64,000 nt of DNA from Chryseomicrobium excrementi (GCF_002798305.1 NZ_PCGR01000001.1:248001-312000); one strand, 5' to 3'; numbered from the stretch's first letter, positions 49,098 to 57,256 are shown. Made by a program: numbers and translations. The notes: generated by a model from the sequence alone, not told the origin.

Positions 49098-49754
49098 GTG
49101 GTAATGAGAGAATTGTTCGATAAGGAATTAAAAAGTTTACACGATAAGTTGATTCATATGAGTCAGTTGTCGATTCAGCGACTAAGTGATTCAGTTGATG
49201 CTTTAGCAGATCACGATGTAACATTAGCTAACGAAATCAAAGAAAAAGATGCGGAAATTAATAAGCTTGAAGAAGAGATCAATGATGCCGTAATCCTGAC
49301 AATCGCGCGTCAACAACCTGTTGCAACAGACCTGCGTCGCTTGATGGTTTTAGTGAAAATCGCTGGAGATATGGAGCGCGTTGGAGATTATGCAGTGAAT
49401 ATCGCTAAAGAAACAGAGCGCATCGGTTCACAACAACATTTAAAGCAACTGCCGATGATTCAGCAAATGAAGGACAAAGTCGTATCCATTTTGCGTTTAA
49501 CTTTGGATGCATTCGTTGCAGAAGACGTAGAACAAGCGCAGCATATCGCGAAACTTGATGACGAAATTGATACAATGTATGGCCAGTTAATACGTGATTT
49601 GCTTGGGTCGGGAGTTGAGCAACCTGAACAACTGCCACAAATTACTCAGTTGGCATTTATCTGTCGCTACTTAGAGCGTTCAGCAGACCATGCAACAAAT
49701 ATGGCAGAGCAATTATTATACTTGCGTAAAGGAAAGCATGTAGACCTGAACTAA
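49098..49754 (+). CDS. phoU: Phosphate transport regulator PhoU
   Basis: Helical protein that links Pst transport to control of the PhoR sensor and phosphate homeostasis. Two PhoU repeats, each a three-helix bundle with the metal-binding E/DxxxD motifs (GDMERVGDYAVNIAKE near residue 95 and RYLERSADHATNMAE near 195). GTG start at 49098, seven bases after AAGGGGG; 218 residues. B. subtilis has no phoU at this place. Last gene of the pst operon. Confidence 0.94.
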   Translation: MVMRELFDKELKSLHDKLIHMSQLSIQRLSDSVDALADHDVTLANEIKEKDAEINKLEEEINDAVILTIARQQPVATDLRRLMVLVKIAGDMERVGDYAVNIAKETERIGSQQHLKQLPMIQQMKDKVVSILRLTLDAFVAEDVEQAQHIAKLDDEIDTMYGQLIRDLLGSGVEQPEQLPQITQLAFICRYLERSADHATNMAEQLLYLRKGKHVDLN

Positions 49755-49791
49755 ATCTTTTTGAGAAATGACTAGATTTTTTATGTCAGTA

Positions 49792-49800
49792 TGATATAAT
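49792..49800 (+). promoter_or_regulatory. Extended -10 promoter of rpmG
   Basis: TGA-TATAAT, 65 bp before the rpmG ATG. The -35 region is not clear. Confidence 0.6.
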
Positions 49801-49865
49801 AGGAAAGTCGTATAAATCAGCTCAAAATGATTTTAAACATCCTTTATATAGTGGGAGGGACTACA

Positions 49866-50015
49866 ATGCGCGTTAATATTACTCTTGCATGCACAGATTG
49901 TGGAGAGCGTAACTATATTTCTAAAAAGAACAAACGTAACAATCCAGAGCGTTTGGAGCTTAAAAAATATTGCTCTCGTGAAAAGAAAATGACTCTTCAC
50001 CGTGAAACGAAATAA
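49866..50015 (+). CDS. rpmG: 50S ribosomal protein L33
   Basis: Small 49-residue ribosomal protein. ATG 49866 with GGGAGGGA five bases upstream; conserved MRVNITLAC start and LHRETK end. Zinc-binding L33 has two CxxC pairs. Here the first is intact (C9, C12) but the second is C36-S-R-E39, so only three cysteines remain. It is intermediate between zinc-containing (C+) and zinc-free (C-) paralogues. Same position as rpmGA in B. subtilis. Monocistronic between promoter and terminator. Confidence 0.95.
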   Translation: MRVNITLACTDCGERNYISKKNKRNNPERLELKKYCSREKKMTLHRETK

Positions 50016-50024
50016 TAACTGATC

Positions 50025-50057
50025 AACCAAAATCCCCGCTCGGATTTTGGTTTTTTT
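50025..50057 (+). terminator. Terminator after rpmG
   Basis: Eleven-pair stem AACCAAAATCC / GGATTTTGGTT followed by a T-run. Confidence 0.9.
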
Positions 50058-50080
50058 CTTAAAAGCAGTTGAACCCGGGC

Positions 50081-50106
50081 CACTCATCTGAATTCTCAGA
50101 TGGGTG
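50081..50106 (+). other. Hairpin before the 5-FTHF cyclo-ligase gene
   Basis: Perfectly paired 11-bp stem CACTCATCTGA / TCAGATGGGTG (G-U included) with ATTC loop, 25 bp before the ATG. T-poor 3' flank, so a leader hairpin rather than a clear terminator. Confidence 0.45.
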
Positions 50107-50130
50107 TTCTTCGTGAGAGGAGCGAGAAAG

Positions 50131-50700
50131 ATGAAACGTGAATTAAGAAATTTAGTCCTAGCTGAAATGAGCAGTTTAGGGCAGAAACAGCATTTAGAAT
50201 TGAGTCACAAAATAATTGCGAACGCTGTGAAATTTTTTGATGGCCACTCATTTCATACAATCGCAGTAACACTTTCCCGATTTCCTGAAGTGGAAACTGC
50301 AGCTCTTATAGCGTATCTTTGGCAGCAAGGGAAGAGGGTGTGTGCCCCGAAAAGTGATGGCTCGACAAAGGGGATGCAATTTTATAAAATAGACTCTTGG
50401 TCCGATACGGAACCTGGTTATAAAGGGATATTAGAACCTAAAGAAACAAGTTGTGATGCTGTTAGCAAATCAGAAATTGACTGCATCATTGTTCCGGGAG
50501 TCGTATTCACTCCTAAAGGATACCGCATAGGTTTTGGGGGCGGGTTTTTCGACCGCTACTTGGAAGATTACACAGGTGTGACTTGTTCTTTAGTAGCTAG
50601 TCTTCAGTTATATGAACAGCTACCAATCGAACATCACGATGTACCTGTCCAATATTTGATTACAGAAAAGAACATTTTAAGAGTGGAGAGTAACGGGTGA
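50131..50700 (+). CDS. yqgN: 5-formyltetrahydrofolate cyclo-ligase (YqgN)
   Basis: ATP-dependent enzyme converting 5-formyl-THF to 5,10-methenyl-THF. An N-terminal basic helix (KRELRNLVLAEMSSLG) is followed by the folate/ATP site with the signature YRIGFGGGFFDRYL near residue 130. ATG 50131 has AGGAG eight bases upstream; 189 residues. Its stop overlaps the yqgQ ATG (TGATG). Confidence 0.92.
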   Translation: MKRELRNLVLAEMSSLGQKQHLELSHKIIANAVKFFDGHSFHTIAVTLSRFPEVETAALIAYLWQQGKRVCAPKSDGSTKGMQFYKIDSWSDTEPGYKGILEPKETSCDAVSKSEIDCIIVPGVVFTPKGYRIGFGGGFFDRYLEDYTGVTCSLVASLQLYEQLPIEHHDVPVQYLITEKNILRVESNG

Positions 50701-50891
50701 TGAATAGTTTTTATGATGTACAACAACTTCTAAAAAAATTTGGTACGTATGTGTACACAAAAGATATAAAATCAGATTGTGATCTTATGGAATTTGAATT
50801 AGACGAGTTGCATCAGTCTGGGTTACTCCCTACTGAAGATTTTTTGAAAGCTAAAGTTCTTGTTAGAAAACGTCGGCAAGAACATAGCTAA
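50700..50891 (+). CDS. yqgQ: YqgQ family protein (DUF910)
   Basis: A 63-residue soluble helical protein conserved in Bacillales; MNSFYDVQQLLKKFGTYVY matches the YqgQ N-terminus. Proposed as a single-strand nucleic-acid binder from structure; role unknown. The ATG overlaps the stop of the cyclo-ligase gene. In B. subtilis yqgP precedes and glcK follows it; both are missing here. Confidence 0.88.
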   Translation: MNSFYDVQQLLKKFGTYVYTKDIKSDCDLMEFELDELHQSGLLPTEDFLKAKVLVRKRRQEHS

Positions 50892-50944
50892 TTTCATATC
50901 AGCTTTACATTTTACTATGTCTTTTGACGTGTATTTACTAAAAA

Positions 50945-50970
50945 TGAAACTTATCATGCATACTTCCGTC
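50945..50970 (+). promoter_or_regulatory. ECF (sigma-M-like) promoter of the LTA synthase gene
   Basis: TGAAAC, exactly 16 bp, CGTC. This fits the sigma-M/W/X group, CGTC being the sigma-M form. It lies 84 bp before the ATG. In B. subtilis the stress LTA synthase yfnI is sigma-M dependent. Confidence 0.72.
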
Positions 50971-51054
50971 TAATAGAGGGTATTATGTTTATGTTATGTA
51001 TAGATTTTATGAACTATATTAAATTTGTTTACCTATATAAAGGAGGGGTTGGCC

Positions 51055-52950
51055 ATGAAAAAATGGTCCACACATTCTTTACTATTTGCTGCAATAGTAT
51101 TGACCTGGTTAAAAACGTTTGTTGTTTATCATATTAGTTTTAACCTGAAATTAGAGAACATCATGCAGCATATAATTTTATTAATCAACCCGTTAAGCTT
51201 TATTTTGTTGTTCTTTGGGATTTCTCTCTTCTTTTCTAAAGAAAAGACTCAAAGACGCTTTATTCTAACGGGAGCTACTATTCTATCTATTGTTTTATAT
51301 GCAAACGTTGTTTTTTACCGTTTCTTTACGGATTTCATCACGTTACCTGTATTATTCCAGACGAGTAATTTTGGAGATCTAGGTGGATCGGCAACATCAA
51401 GTATTTATTTTACAGACATATTCTATTTTGCCGATGTGATCCTGCTATTCATTTTAGCTCGTAAAATTGCAAAACTACCGGTACAATCACAAGCTTATAA
51501 GATTCATCGCAAAGCGTATTACGTATTTGCTGCAGCTATTTTTTTCTTAAACCTTGGATTAGCCGAAATTGAAAGACCGCAACTTCTTACTCGTAGCTTT
51601 GATCGTGAAATGCTTGTGAAAAACATCGGTACTTACAACTACCATATTTATGATGCTTATGTACAGTCTAAATCACAGGCGCAACGCGCATTTGCTGATG
51701 GAAGTGAACTGGTTGAAGTAAACAACTATGTGCGCGCTAATCATGTGGAAAATCAATCCCCTCTTGAAGGGATTGCAAAAGATAAAAACATTATCGTCGT
51801 TTCCATGGAATCTTTACAAAACTTTGTAATCAATGAAGAGATGAACGGAGAAGTCATCACACCTTTCTTAAATGAATTAACGCAAGACGAAGATACAATG
51901 TATTTCTCTAATTTCTATCATCAGACGGGTCTAGGAAAGACATCCGATTCTGAATTTATCGTAGAAAACTCACTGTATCCTCTTGGAGGAGGCGCAGTAT
52001 TCTTCACTCATGGTGGAAATACGTATAACTCTTTATCTGAACGTCTTGGTGAAAATGGCTATCATACATCTGTGATGCACGCTAATAACAAAAGCTTTTG
52101 GAACCGAGATATGATGTACAAATCTTTGAACGTTGAAAAGTTCTTTGATATTGAAAGTTATACTGTAGAAGAAGGGCAAGCTGTCAACTGGGGAATGAAA
52201 GACATCCCATTCTTTGAACAATCTGTTCAGTTAATGAAAGATATTCCACAGCCATTCTATACACGTATGATTACGTTAACGAATCACTATCCATTCACTT
52301 TAGATGAAGAAGATAAGATGATTCCAGAATACGATTCGAATTCGGGTACATTAAATCGTTATTTCCAAACTGTACGTTATATGGATGAGTCTTTACGGGT
52401 CCTATTTGATGAACTGAAGGCAGAAGGTCTGTATGAAGATTCGATCATCGTTATGTACGGAGATCACTATGGTATTTCGGAGAACCATAACAAGGCAATG
52501 TCTCAGTATCTTGGAGAAGAAGTCACGCCATTTGTGTCTCAAGGACTTCAAGAAGTGCCGCTGTTCATCCACATTCCTGATAGTGGACTTGGTGGAGAGC
52601 GTACAGACATAGCAGGGCAAATCGATTTACGTCCAACAATCCTACACATGGCAGGTATTGAAACTTCTAAAGATATTCAACTAGGAACTGATTTGTTTGC
52701 AGAAGACCGCGAGCAGAAAGTGGTGTTCCGTGATGGTGGATTCGTAACAGAAGATCTTGTTTATACGAAGAATACATGTTATGACGCAAAAACAGGACTT
52801 GAGATTGAAGTGGCTACTTGTCAAGAAGAGGCAGATGCTGCGAATCAAGAGTTGAGCTACTCAGATCAGCTAATCAATGGGGACTTGCTTCGTTTCTATA
52901 ACCGAGAAACAGGTCAGTTGCTTATTGAAGAAGAAACAATAAACGAATAA
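51055..52950 (+). CDS. LTA synthase-family sulfatase/phosphoglycerol transferase
   Basis: LtaS-type enzyme that polymerises glycerol-phosphate from phosphatidylglycerol onto lipoteichoic acid (or primes it). Five membrane helices (to about residue 165) precede an extracellular alkaline-phosphatase-like domain. The catalytic Thr is T296 in GKTSDSEF; the Mn ligands lie in VSMES near residue 256 and MYGDHYG near 470. ATG 51055 with AGGAGGGG upstream; 631 residues. Position corresponds to yqgS of B. subtilis; the ECF promoter recalls yfnI. Which activity it has cannot be decided here. Confidence 0.92.
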   Translation: MKKWSTHSLLFAAIVLTWLKTFVVYHISFNLKLENIMQHIILLINPLSFILLFFGISLFFSKEKTQRRFILTGATILSIVLYANVVFYRFFTDFITLPVLFQTSNFGDLGGSATSSIYFTDIFYFADVILLFILARKIAKLPVQSQAYKIHRKAYYVFAAAIFFLNLGLAEIERPQLLTRSFDREMLVKNIGTYNYHIYDAYVQSKSQAQRAFADGSELVEVNNYVRANHVENQSPLEGIAKDKNIIVVSMESLQNFVINEEMNGEVITPFLNELTQDEDTMYFSNFYHQTGLGKTSDSEFIVENSLYPLGGGAVFFTHGGNTYNSLSERLGENGYHTSVMHANNKSFWNRDMMYKSLNVEKFFDIESYTVEEGQAVNWGMKDIPFFEQSVQLMKDIPQPFYTRMITLTNHYPFTLDEEDKMIPEYDSNSGTLNRYFQTVRYMDESLRVLFDELKAEGLYEDSIIVMYGDHYGISENHNKAMSQYLGEEVTPFVSQGLQEVPLFIHIPDSGLGGERTDIAGQIDLRPTILHMAGIETSKDIQLGTDLFAEDREQKVVFRDGGFVTEDLVYTKNTCYDAKTGLEIEVATCQEEADAANQELSYSDQLINGDLLRFYNRETGQLLIEEETINE

Positions 52951-52955
52951 ATTTC

Positions 52956-52988
52956 ATTCCTTCGTCGTCCTGGCGAAGGGATTTTTTT
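52956..52988 (+). terminator. Terminator after the LTA synthase gene
   Basis: Stem around CCTTCG / CGAAGG with a nine-base loop and seven Ts. Confidence 0.85.
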
Positions 52989-52991
52989 GTA

Positions 52992-53019
52992 CAAAAAAAG
53001 ACTTCCAGCGAGGAAGTCT
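52992..53019 (-). terminator. Terminator of the DUF2759 gene
   Basis: Minus strand AGACTTCC / GGAAGTCT stem with a T-run; back to back with the plus-strand terminator. Confidence 0.85.
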
Positions 53020-53037
53020 CTTTCTGATACGAATGGA

Positions 53038-53214
53038 TTAGTGCACTGGTGGATATCCTTGTTTAACTACTGTCATAACAGAGAAGAATCCAAACACTAA
53101 AAGTGTTGCTAGATTAAAGAATACGCCTAAGAAATTTCTTTCTTTGAACGCTTGGTACGTACCTACGGCTGCAAGAATCGTAGTTAAACCAAAAATGACG
53201 ATTAATAAGTTCAT
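53038..53214 (-). CDS. DUF2759-family small membrane protein (YqgW-like)
   Basis: A 58-residue protein with two hydrophobic helices (about residues 2-20 and 30-50) joined by a short basic loop (FKERNFLG). Conserved in Bacillales at this position; function unknown. The start at 53214 has AAAGGAG nine bases upstream; seven extra residues are possible from an earlier in-frame start but lack a ribosome site. Confidence 0.85.
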   Translation of the reverse strand: MNLLIVIFGLTTILAAVGTYQAFKERNFLGVFFNLATLLVFGFFSVMTVVKQGYPPVH

Positions 53215-53271
53215 TGATGACACTCCTTTCGACATCAGAAAATGAATGTCGCAAACAAATATTTCTCTTTT

Positions 53272-53300
53272 ATTTTACGTTGTTCTTGAACATTTGTCGA
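53272..53300 (-). promoter_or_regulatory. Promoter of the DUF2759 gene
   Basis: Minus strand TCGACA, 17 bp, TAAAAT. Confidence 0.68.
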
Positions 53301-53309
53301 GTACGATTC

Positions 53310-53339
53310 ATGACATTTGTTTGAACGTTGCGTTACACT
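53310..53339 (+). promoter_or_regulatory. Promoter of the metallo-hydrolase gene
   Basis: ATGACA, 18 bp, TACACT, 19 bp before the ATG; divergent from the DUF2759 promoter ten bases away. Confidence 0.6.
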
Positions 53340-53358
53340 AACACATGAGGTGAAAGAA

Positions 53359-53994
53359 ATGACAACAATCCGAAGATTACCGTTAGGTCCCATTCAAACA
53401 AATTGCTACATCATTCGTTCTGGGCAACAAGCACTTATTTTTGATCCAAGTGACGAGCCTACTAAAATCATTCAGGCGCTGGAGCAGTCTTCAGTGAAGC
53501 CGCTCGCTATTTTCTTGACGCATGCTCACTTCGATCATATCGGGGCATTGCAAGCGCTAGTAGACCGCTATCAACTTCCTGTCTACCTGCATAAAGCGGA
53601 AGTCAAGTGGCTGCAAGATCCGCTATTAAATGGTTCTGGAAAGTATGCAGAGCTCCCTGATATTCAAGCAGATGTACAAGTAACGGAAGTCAAAGAAGGA
53701 ACTATTGAATTGGGAGAGTTCACATTTAATGTGTTAGAGACTCCCGGACATTCACCAGGTAGTGTCAGCTATTATTTCAAAAAACAAGGGTTTGTTATAA
53801 GCGGAGATGTACTGTTCCATGGGAGTATCGGACGTACAGACCTTGTTGGTGGGAATTTACAGACGTTGATGCAGTCGATCACTCGAAAGCTTTTAGACTT
53901 GCCAGAAGAGACCATTGTTTATTCCGGGCATGGACCTGAAACTACTATTGGGGATGAGATGGATAGCAACCCGTTTTTAAATGGTTTTAATTAA
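53359..53994 (+). CDS. MBL-fold metallo-hydrolase (YqgX, glyoxalase II-like)
   Basis: Metallo-beta-lactamase-fold hydrolase, glyoxalase II-like subgroup. Zinc ligands in THAHFDHIG (H55, H57, D59, H60), ETPGHSPGS, SGDVLFHGSIGRTD and the terminal SGHGPETTIG. 211 residues. ATG 53359 with GAGGTG six bases upstream. B. subtilis YqgX is reported to hydrolyse S-lactoyl-bacillithiol, so a role in methylglyoxal detoxification is likely but inferred. Confidence 0.9.
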   Translation: MTTIRRLPLGPIQTNCYIIRSGQQALIFDPSDEPTKIIQALEQSSVKPLAIFLTHAHFDHIGALQALVDRYQLPVYLHKAEVKWLQDPLLNGSGKYAELPDIQADVQVTEVKEGTIELGEFTFNVLETPGHSPGSVSYYFKKQGFVISGDVLFHGSIGRTDLVGGNLQTLMQSITRKLLDLPEETIVYSGHGPETTIGDEMDSNPFLNGFN

Positions 53995-54000
53995 ACATAA

Positions 54001-54035
54001 AAAAACCAGATTCTCAATTTGAGAATCTGGTTTTT
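54001..54035. terminator. Bidirectional terminator
   Basis: Perfect 15-bp stem AAAAACCAGATTCTC / GAGAATCTGGTTTTT around AATTT between converging genes. Confidence 0.93.
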
Positions 54036-54040
54036 CTGGA

Positions 54041-54286
54041 TTAGTGACCTGCTCCTGGTACATGAATAAATGAAGCGTAGTACGTAAATCCTGCGAAGAA
54101 GAACATCAGGTACGCACCGAAAATATACATATACATACGTTCAGATAAGTTCAAGAAACCAAGAAGAAGGAATAAACCGGTGTTTGCTAACATGATTAAT
54201 GAAGCAGGTACCATATCACCTAGATAAAACATGACAGAAAAAATACCTGTCCAAAAAGCCATTACTTTATACATATTGCCCATCAT
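54041..54286 (-). CDS. DUF2626-family small membrane protein (YqgY-like)
   Basis: An 81-residue protein with three hydrophobic segments (about 8-22, 28-46 and 50-72), ending in a conserved VPGAGH tail. Matches YqgY/DUF2626 in B. subtilis by sequence and position; function unknown. The start at 54286 has AGGAGGGA ten bases upstream; the next Met codon is adjacent and equally possible. Confidence 0.87.
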   Translation of the reverse strand: MMGNMYKVMAFWTGIFSVMFYLGDMVPASLIMLANTGLFLLLGFLNLSERMYMYIFGAYLMFFFAGFTYYASFIHVPGAGH

Positions 54287-54329
54287 AATTAAGAGTCCCT
54301 CCTTTTAACGGCAGACGAATCACACTCTT

Positions 54330-54359
54330 ATTATAATGTATGTAGCAAACGAATGTAAA
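54330..54359 (-). promoter_or_regulatory. Promoter of the DUF2626 gene
   Basis: Minus strand TTTACA, 18 bp, TATAAT. Confidence 0.78.
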
Positions 54360-54377
54360 CAGAATCTATCCTCGTTT

Positions 54378-54490
54378 TGACAATGACAAGATGTTGTCAC
54401 ATGTTGCGGCACCTTAATAACATTCTGATAATTCTGAAATAACTCTAGACATTGTCAAATCATTAGGTATACTGAAGATACATTCTGATT
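54378..54490 (+). promoter_or_regulatory. Repeat-rich control region upstream of comGA
   Basis: TGACAA/TTGTCA occurs four times (54378, 54384, 54394, 54452; the first and third form an inverted repeat). ACATTCTGAT occurs at 54420 and 54480, exactly 60 bp apart, with another ATTCTGA at 54431. A TATACT (54468-54473) may be the -10. No AAAA-N5-TTTT ComK boxes were found. Confidence 0.45.
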
Positions 54491-54526
54491 GGCGATGTCA
54501 GGATGTACTGGAGAGAGGAGCTGACT

Positions 54527-55519
54527 TTGAACCCATCCAATCCTATCGAACAACGAAGTAGGGAGCTTCTAGAAAAAGCAATCGTTTTTGAAGCATCCGA
54601 TGTCCATCTCGTTCCACATGATAAAGAATATCAAGTGTTCTTTAGAAGACAGCAGCAAATGTTTGATGCTGGATCAATCCCCCATGCTTTTGGTGATCGC
54701 ATGATCACGTACTTCAAGTATTTATCTTCTCTAGATATTACCAATAAGCGCAATCCCCAAAGTGGTGCCTTTCATTTACCTATCCAAACTGAGACTTATC
54801 ATTTCCGTGTCTCCACTTTAATTTCCGTTTCCAAAAGAGAAAGTGTTGTACTTCGTATTGCAAAACCAAACTTGGTTGTGCCACTTGATGATATTAGTTT
54901 GCGAGTAGACCAAGCAGCAAAACTCCGTGAACTCGCCGCATCTAGGCAAGGCCTGCTTCTTCTAGTAGGTCCAACTGGCTCTGGAAAGTCAACGACGATG
55001 TACGCACTTACGAAATACTGTTCACAAGAACTCTCTAGACATGTGATTTCCTTAGAAGACCCGGTTGAAATCAATCAGGAGTGCCTTCTTCAAGTGCAAG
55101 TCAATGAAGTGGCGGGGTTATCGTATGCTACGGGCTTGAGAGCAATTTTACGTCATTCACCAGATGTCATTTTAATAGGTGAGATCCGCGATCAGGAAAC
55201 AGCTAAGATAGCAGTAGAGGCTGCACTCACAGGACACCTTGTGATTTCAACCATTCATGCTAAAGATACAATAGGTGCCATCTATCGCTTGTTGGACCTT
55301 GGAGTTTCTGCAGACGAAATCGAACAGGTCTCGAAAGCCTATATCTCACAGCGTTTGCTTGTGCGAAAAGGGGAAGCTCCTTCATTAGGTGCTATCTACG
55401 AGATTGTAGAATCTGAAACGATTAGCGGGCTTTTAAGTGATCTGGCAAGTGGGAATAAGTTATATCTTCCAATAACTATGACCCTTGCTTATCAAATCGA
55501 ACGAGCTGTAAGAGGATGA
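54527..55519 (+). CDS. comGA: Competence pseudopilus assembly ATPase ComGA
   Basis: PilB/GspE-type traffic ATPase powering assembly of the DNA-uptake pseudopilus. N-terminal domain (EASDVHLVP), Walker A GPTGSGKST near residue 150, Asp box, Walker B ILIGEIRD, and HIS box HLVISTIHAKD. The four-cysteine zinc motif of longer relatives is absent, as in ComGA. I use TTG 54527, six bases after GAGAGAGGAG; an ATG eight codons earlier lacks a good ribosome site. Length 330. Confidence 0.92.
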   Translation: MNPSNPIEQRSRELLEKAIVFEASDVHLVPHDKEYQVFFRRQQQMFDAGSIPHAFGDRMITYFKYLSSLDITNKRNPQSGAFHLPIQTETYHFRVSTLISVSKRESVVLRIAKPNLVVPLDDISLRVDQAAKLRELAASRQGLLLLVGPTGSGKSTTMYALTKYCSQELSRHVISLEDPVEINQECLLQVQVNEVAGLSYATGLRAILRHSPDVILIGEIRDQETAKIAVEAALTGHLVISTIHAKDTIGAIYRLLDLGVSADEIEQVSKAYISQRLLVRKGEAPSLGAIYEIVESETISGLLSDLASGNKLYLPITMTLAYQIERAVRG

Positions 55520-56508
55520 AGAAAAAAGATCAGGCTGAGTTTCTTGAAAAAATTGTGATAGCTATGGCAGAAGGAATCTCTGCAACAGATTCGATTCGAA
55601 TTTTAGCTCCTTTTTATTGTGATGGCACCCAACTTGGACGGATAAACGAGTTGTTTGAAGAAGGACATGAAATCGACGAGATCTTTCGGTACCTAGGATT
55701 TAGTGCGGTGATCGTCGAGTCCATACAATTTGCGGGCATTCATGGTCAACTTTCGAAGGTCCTGGAACACATTAGTGTGCAAATAAGGAAGCAGCAACAG
55801 TTTCGAGGAGAATTGGTAAAGGCATTAAGCTACCCATTAGGACTTTTGTTGTTCATGTCTATTCTGTTCATTACATTCAGAATCTATTTCTTACCGATAT
55901 TTTTGCCAGTTTTAGAACGCGCGAATCCACAAGCTATCGGTAAAGTGAAAGTTATTTTTTCGTTGCCGTTTTATATAATTGTCACTCTTTTCGTTCTTGC
56001 TACTTTCATCGGTATTGTTCTACTTGTTGTGATGAAATCAAAATCGAATCGGTGGTTTTTTTATATGAGAGGGTATCCCGTAGTCGCTCAGCTGCAAAAT
56101 GCTGGAGCGGCATACCGGATCTCCCGTGAACTCAGTTTGTTACTCGATAGTGGTTTCACACTATCTCAGTCTCTGTCTTATTTACAAAGTTCTCGCGCAA
56201 GGAATGTCCACTTTGCCTGCCGTAGTATTCTCATGCATTTAGAACGAGGAGAGAGCTTCTCCCAATCACTTAGACTAAGCGGCTGGGTCCCACAAAGTTT
56301 GATTCGTTATGCGGAGCATGGAGAAATTCATGGCTATGTAGCTAAAGAGTTAGGGCTTTATCAAGAATTTACGATTGAACGGCTACAAAAACGAAGTGTA
56401 GCGCTTGTCGGAGTGGCGCAACCTTTATTGTTTTTAATCATCGGTGCCATGGTGATCAGTGCGTATCTATCTCTCATGCTGCCCATGTATAATCTCATCT
56501 CACTATAG
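55516..56508 (+). CDS. comGB: Competence pseudopilus membrane platform ComGB
   Basis: PilC/GspF-like inner-membrane protein on which the pilus is assembled. Two GspF domains, each cytoplasmic helical, with membrane segments near residues 110-135, 155-180 and 300-325. 330 residues. ATG overlaps the comGA stop (ATGA), showing coupled translation of motor and platform. Confidence 0.93.
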   Translation: MKKKDQAEFLEKIVIAMAEGISATDSIRILAPFYCDGTQLGRINELFEEGHEIDEIFRYLGFSAVIVESIQFAGIHGQLSKVLEHISVQIRKQQQFRGELVKALSYPLGLLLFMSILFITFRIYFLPIFLPVLERANPQAIGKVKVIFSLPFYIIVTLFVLATFIGIVLLVVMKSKSNRWFFYMRGYPVVAQLQNAGAAYRISRELSLLLDSGFTLSQSLSYLQSSRARNVHFACRSILMHLERGESFSQSLRLSGWVPQSLIRYAEHGEIHGYVAKELGLYQEFTIERLQKRSVALVGVAQPLLFLIIGAMVISAYLSLMLPMYNLISL

Positions 56509-56520
56509 GAGGAATAAATA

Positions 56521-56832
56521 ATGAAAAAATGGTTATCGAATAAGGGGTTTACTTTAGTGGAAATGATGGTCGTGTTGTTGATCATCTCAGTATTATTATT
56601 AGTTACAATTCCAAATATTGCTCGTCATACAGCTACCATTGATTCAAAAGGGTGTGAAGCATATAAAACCATGCTGACGTCACAAGTAGAAGCCTATAAA
56701 CTAGAATTTAAGAAAAAACCGGAGCTTGTGGATTTGGTGACTGAAGGATTCGTAAAGGATTCCAATCTAGTCTGTCCTGATGGAACAGAACTTGATATAG
56801 TGGCTGGAGTTATCGGTGTCAAAGAAGACTAA
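56521..56832 (+). CDS. comGC: Major competence pseudopilin ComGC
   Basis: Major subunit of the DNA-uptake pilus. A short basic leader ends in KG before FTLVEMMVVLLI: cleavage by ComC after Gly9 leaves a methylated Phe1 and the essential Glu5. Two cysteines (near residues 42 and 80) probably form the intramolecular disulfide. Length 103. AGGAGG precedes the ATG. Third gene of comG. Confidence 0.95.
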   Translation: MKKWLSNKGFTLVEMMVVLLIISVLLLVTIPNIARHTATIDSKGCEAYKTMLTSQVEAYKLEFKKKPELVDLVTEGFVKDSNLVCPDGTELDIVAGVIGVKED

Positions 56833-57256
56833 GGGGGAGACGGGTTTTACATTAATTGAAGTTCTATTAATTCTAGCACTTCTAACATCGAGTATAGTCA
56901 TCGCAAATTCCATTGCATATCGACAGTCTGTCAAACTTGAAGAAGCTCAGTTCTTCTTATTACTAGAACAAGACTTGCTTGCTGCTCAAGCAATAGCTCT
57001 TGAACTTCATACGCCAGTAGTTATCCGTTTTTTCTATGCGGAATCAAAATATACGATGACCGCACAATTCAAAACGATAAAAACGGTCTTGTTTCCAGAG
57101 ACAGTTCAGTTTTTATCAAGCTCTTATTTAAAGACAATCGAGTACTCATCAACTGGAAATGTAGTGAATTTTGGAACCTGTTACTTTACTACAACTTCAG
57201 GAAAAATCACGTTAACGCTATATATAGGAAAAGGACGCGTGCGTTTTGATGGATAA
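56816..57256 (+). CDS. comGD: Minor competence pseudopilin ComGD
   Basis: Minor pseudopilin; type IV prepilin leader MSKKTKGETG followed by FTLIEVLLILALL with Glu5. GTG start overlapping the end of comGC by 17 bases, with GGAG eight bases upstream. Length 146. Probably helps start pilus assembly at the tip with ComGE-GG. Confidence 0.9.
   Translation: MSKKTKGETGFTLIEVLLILALLTSSIVIANSIAYRQSVKLEEAQFFLLLEQDLLAAQAIALELHTPVVIRFFYAESKYTMTAQFKTIKTVLFPETVQFLSSSYLKTIEYSSTGNVVNFGTCYFTTTSGKITLTLYIGKGRVRFDG

Noticed and set aside
49755-49790. Possible terminator after phoU (AAATC / GATTT)
   Set aside because: Stem of five to six A/T pairs is too weak to call, although a T-run follows.
54452-54473. TTGTCA with TATACT as a comG promoter
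   Set aside because: The spacer is only 10 bp, too short for a sigma-A promoter; kept only as part of the repeat-rich region.
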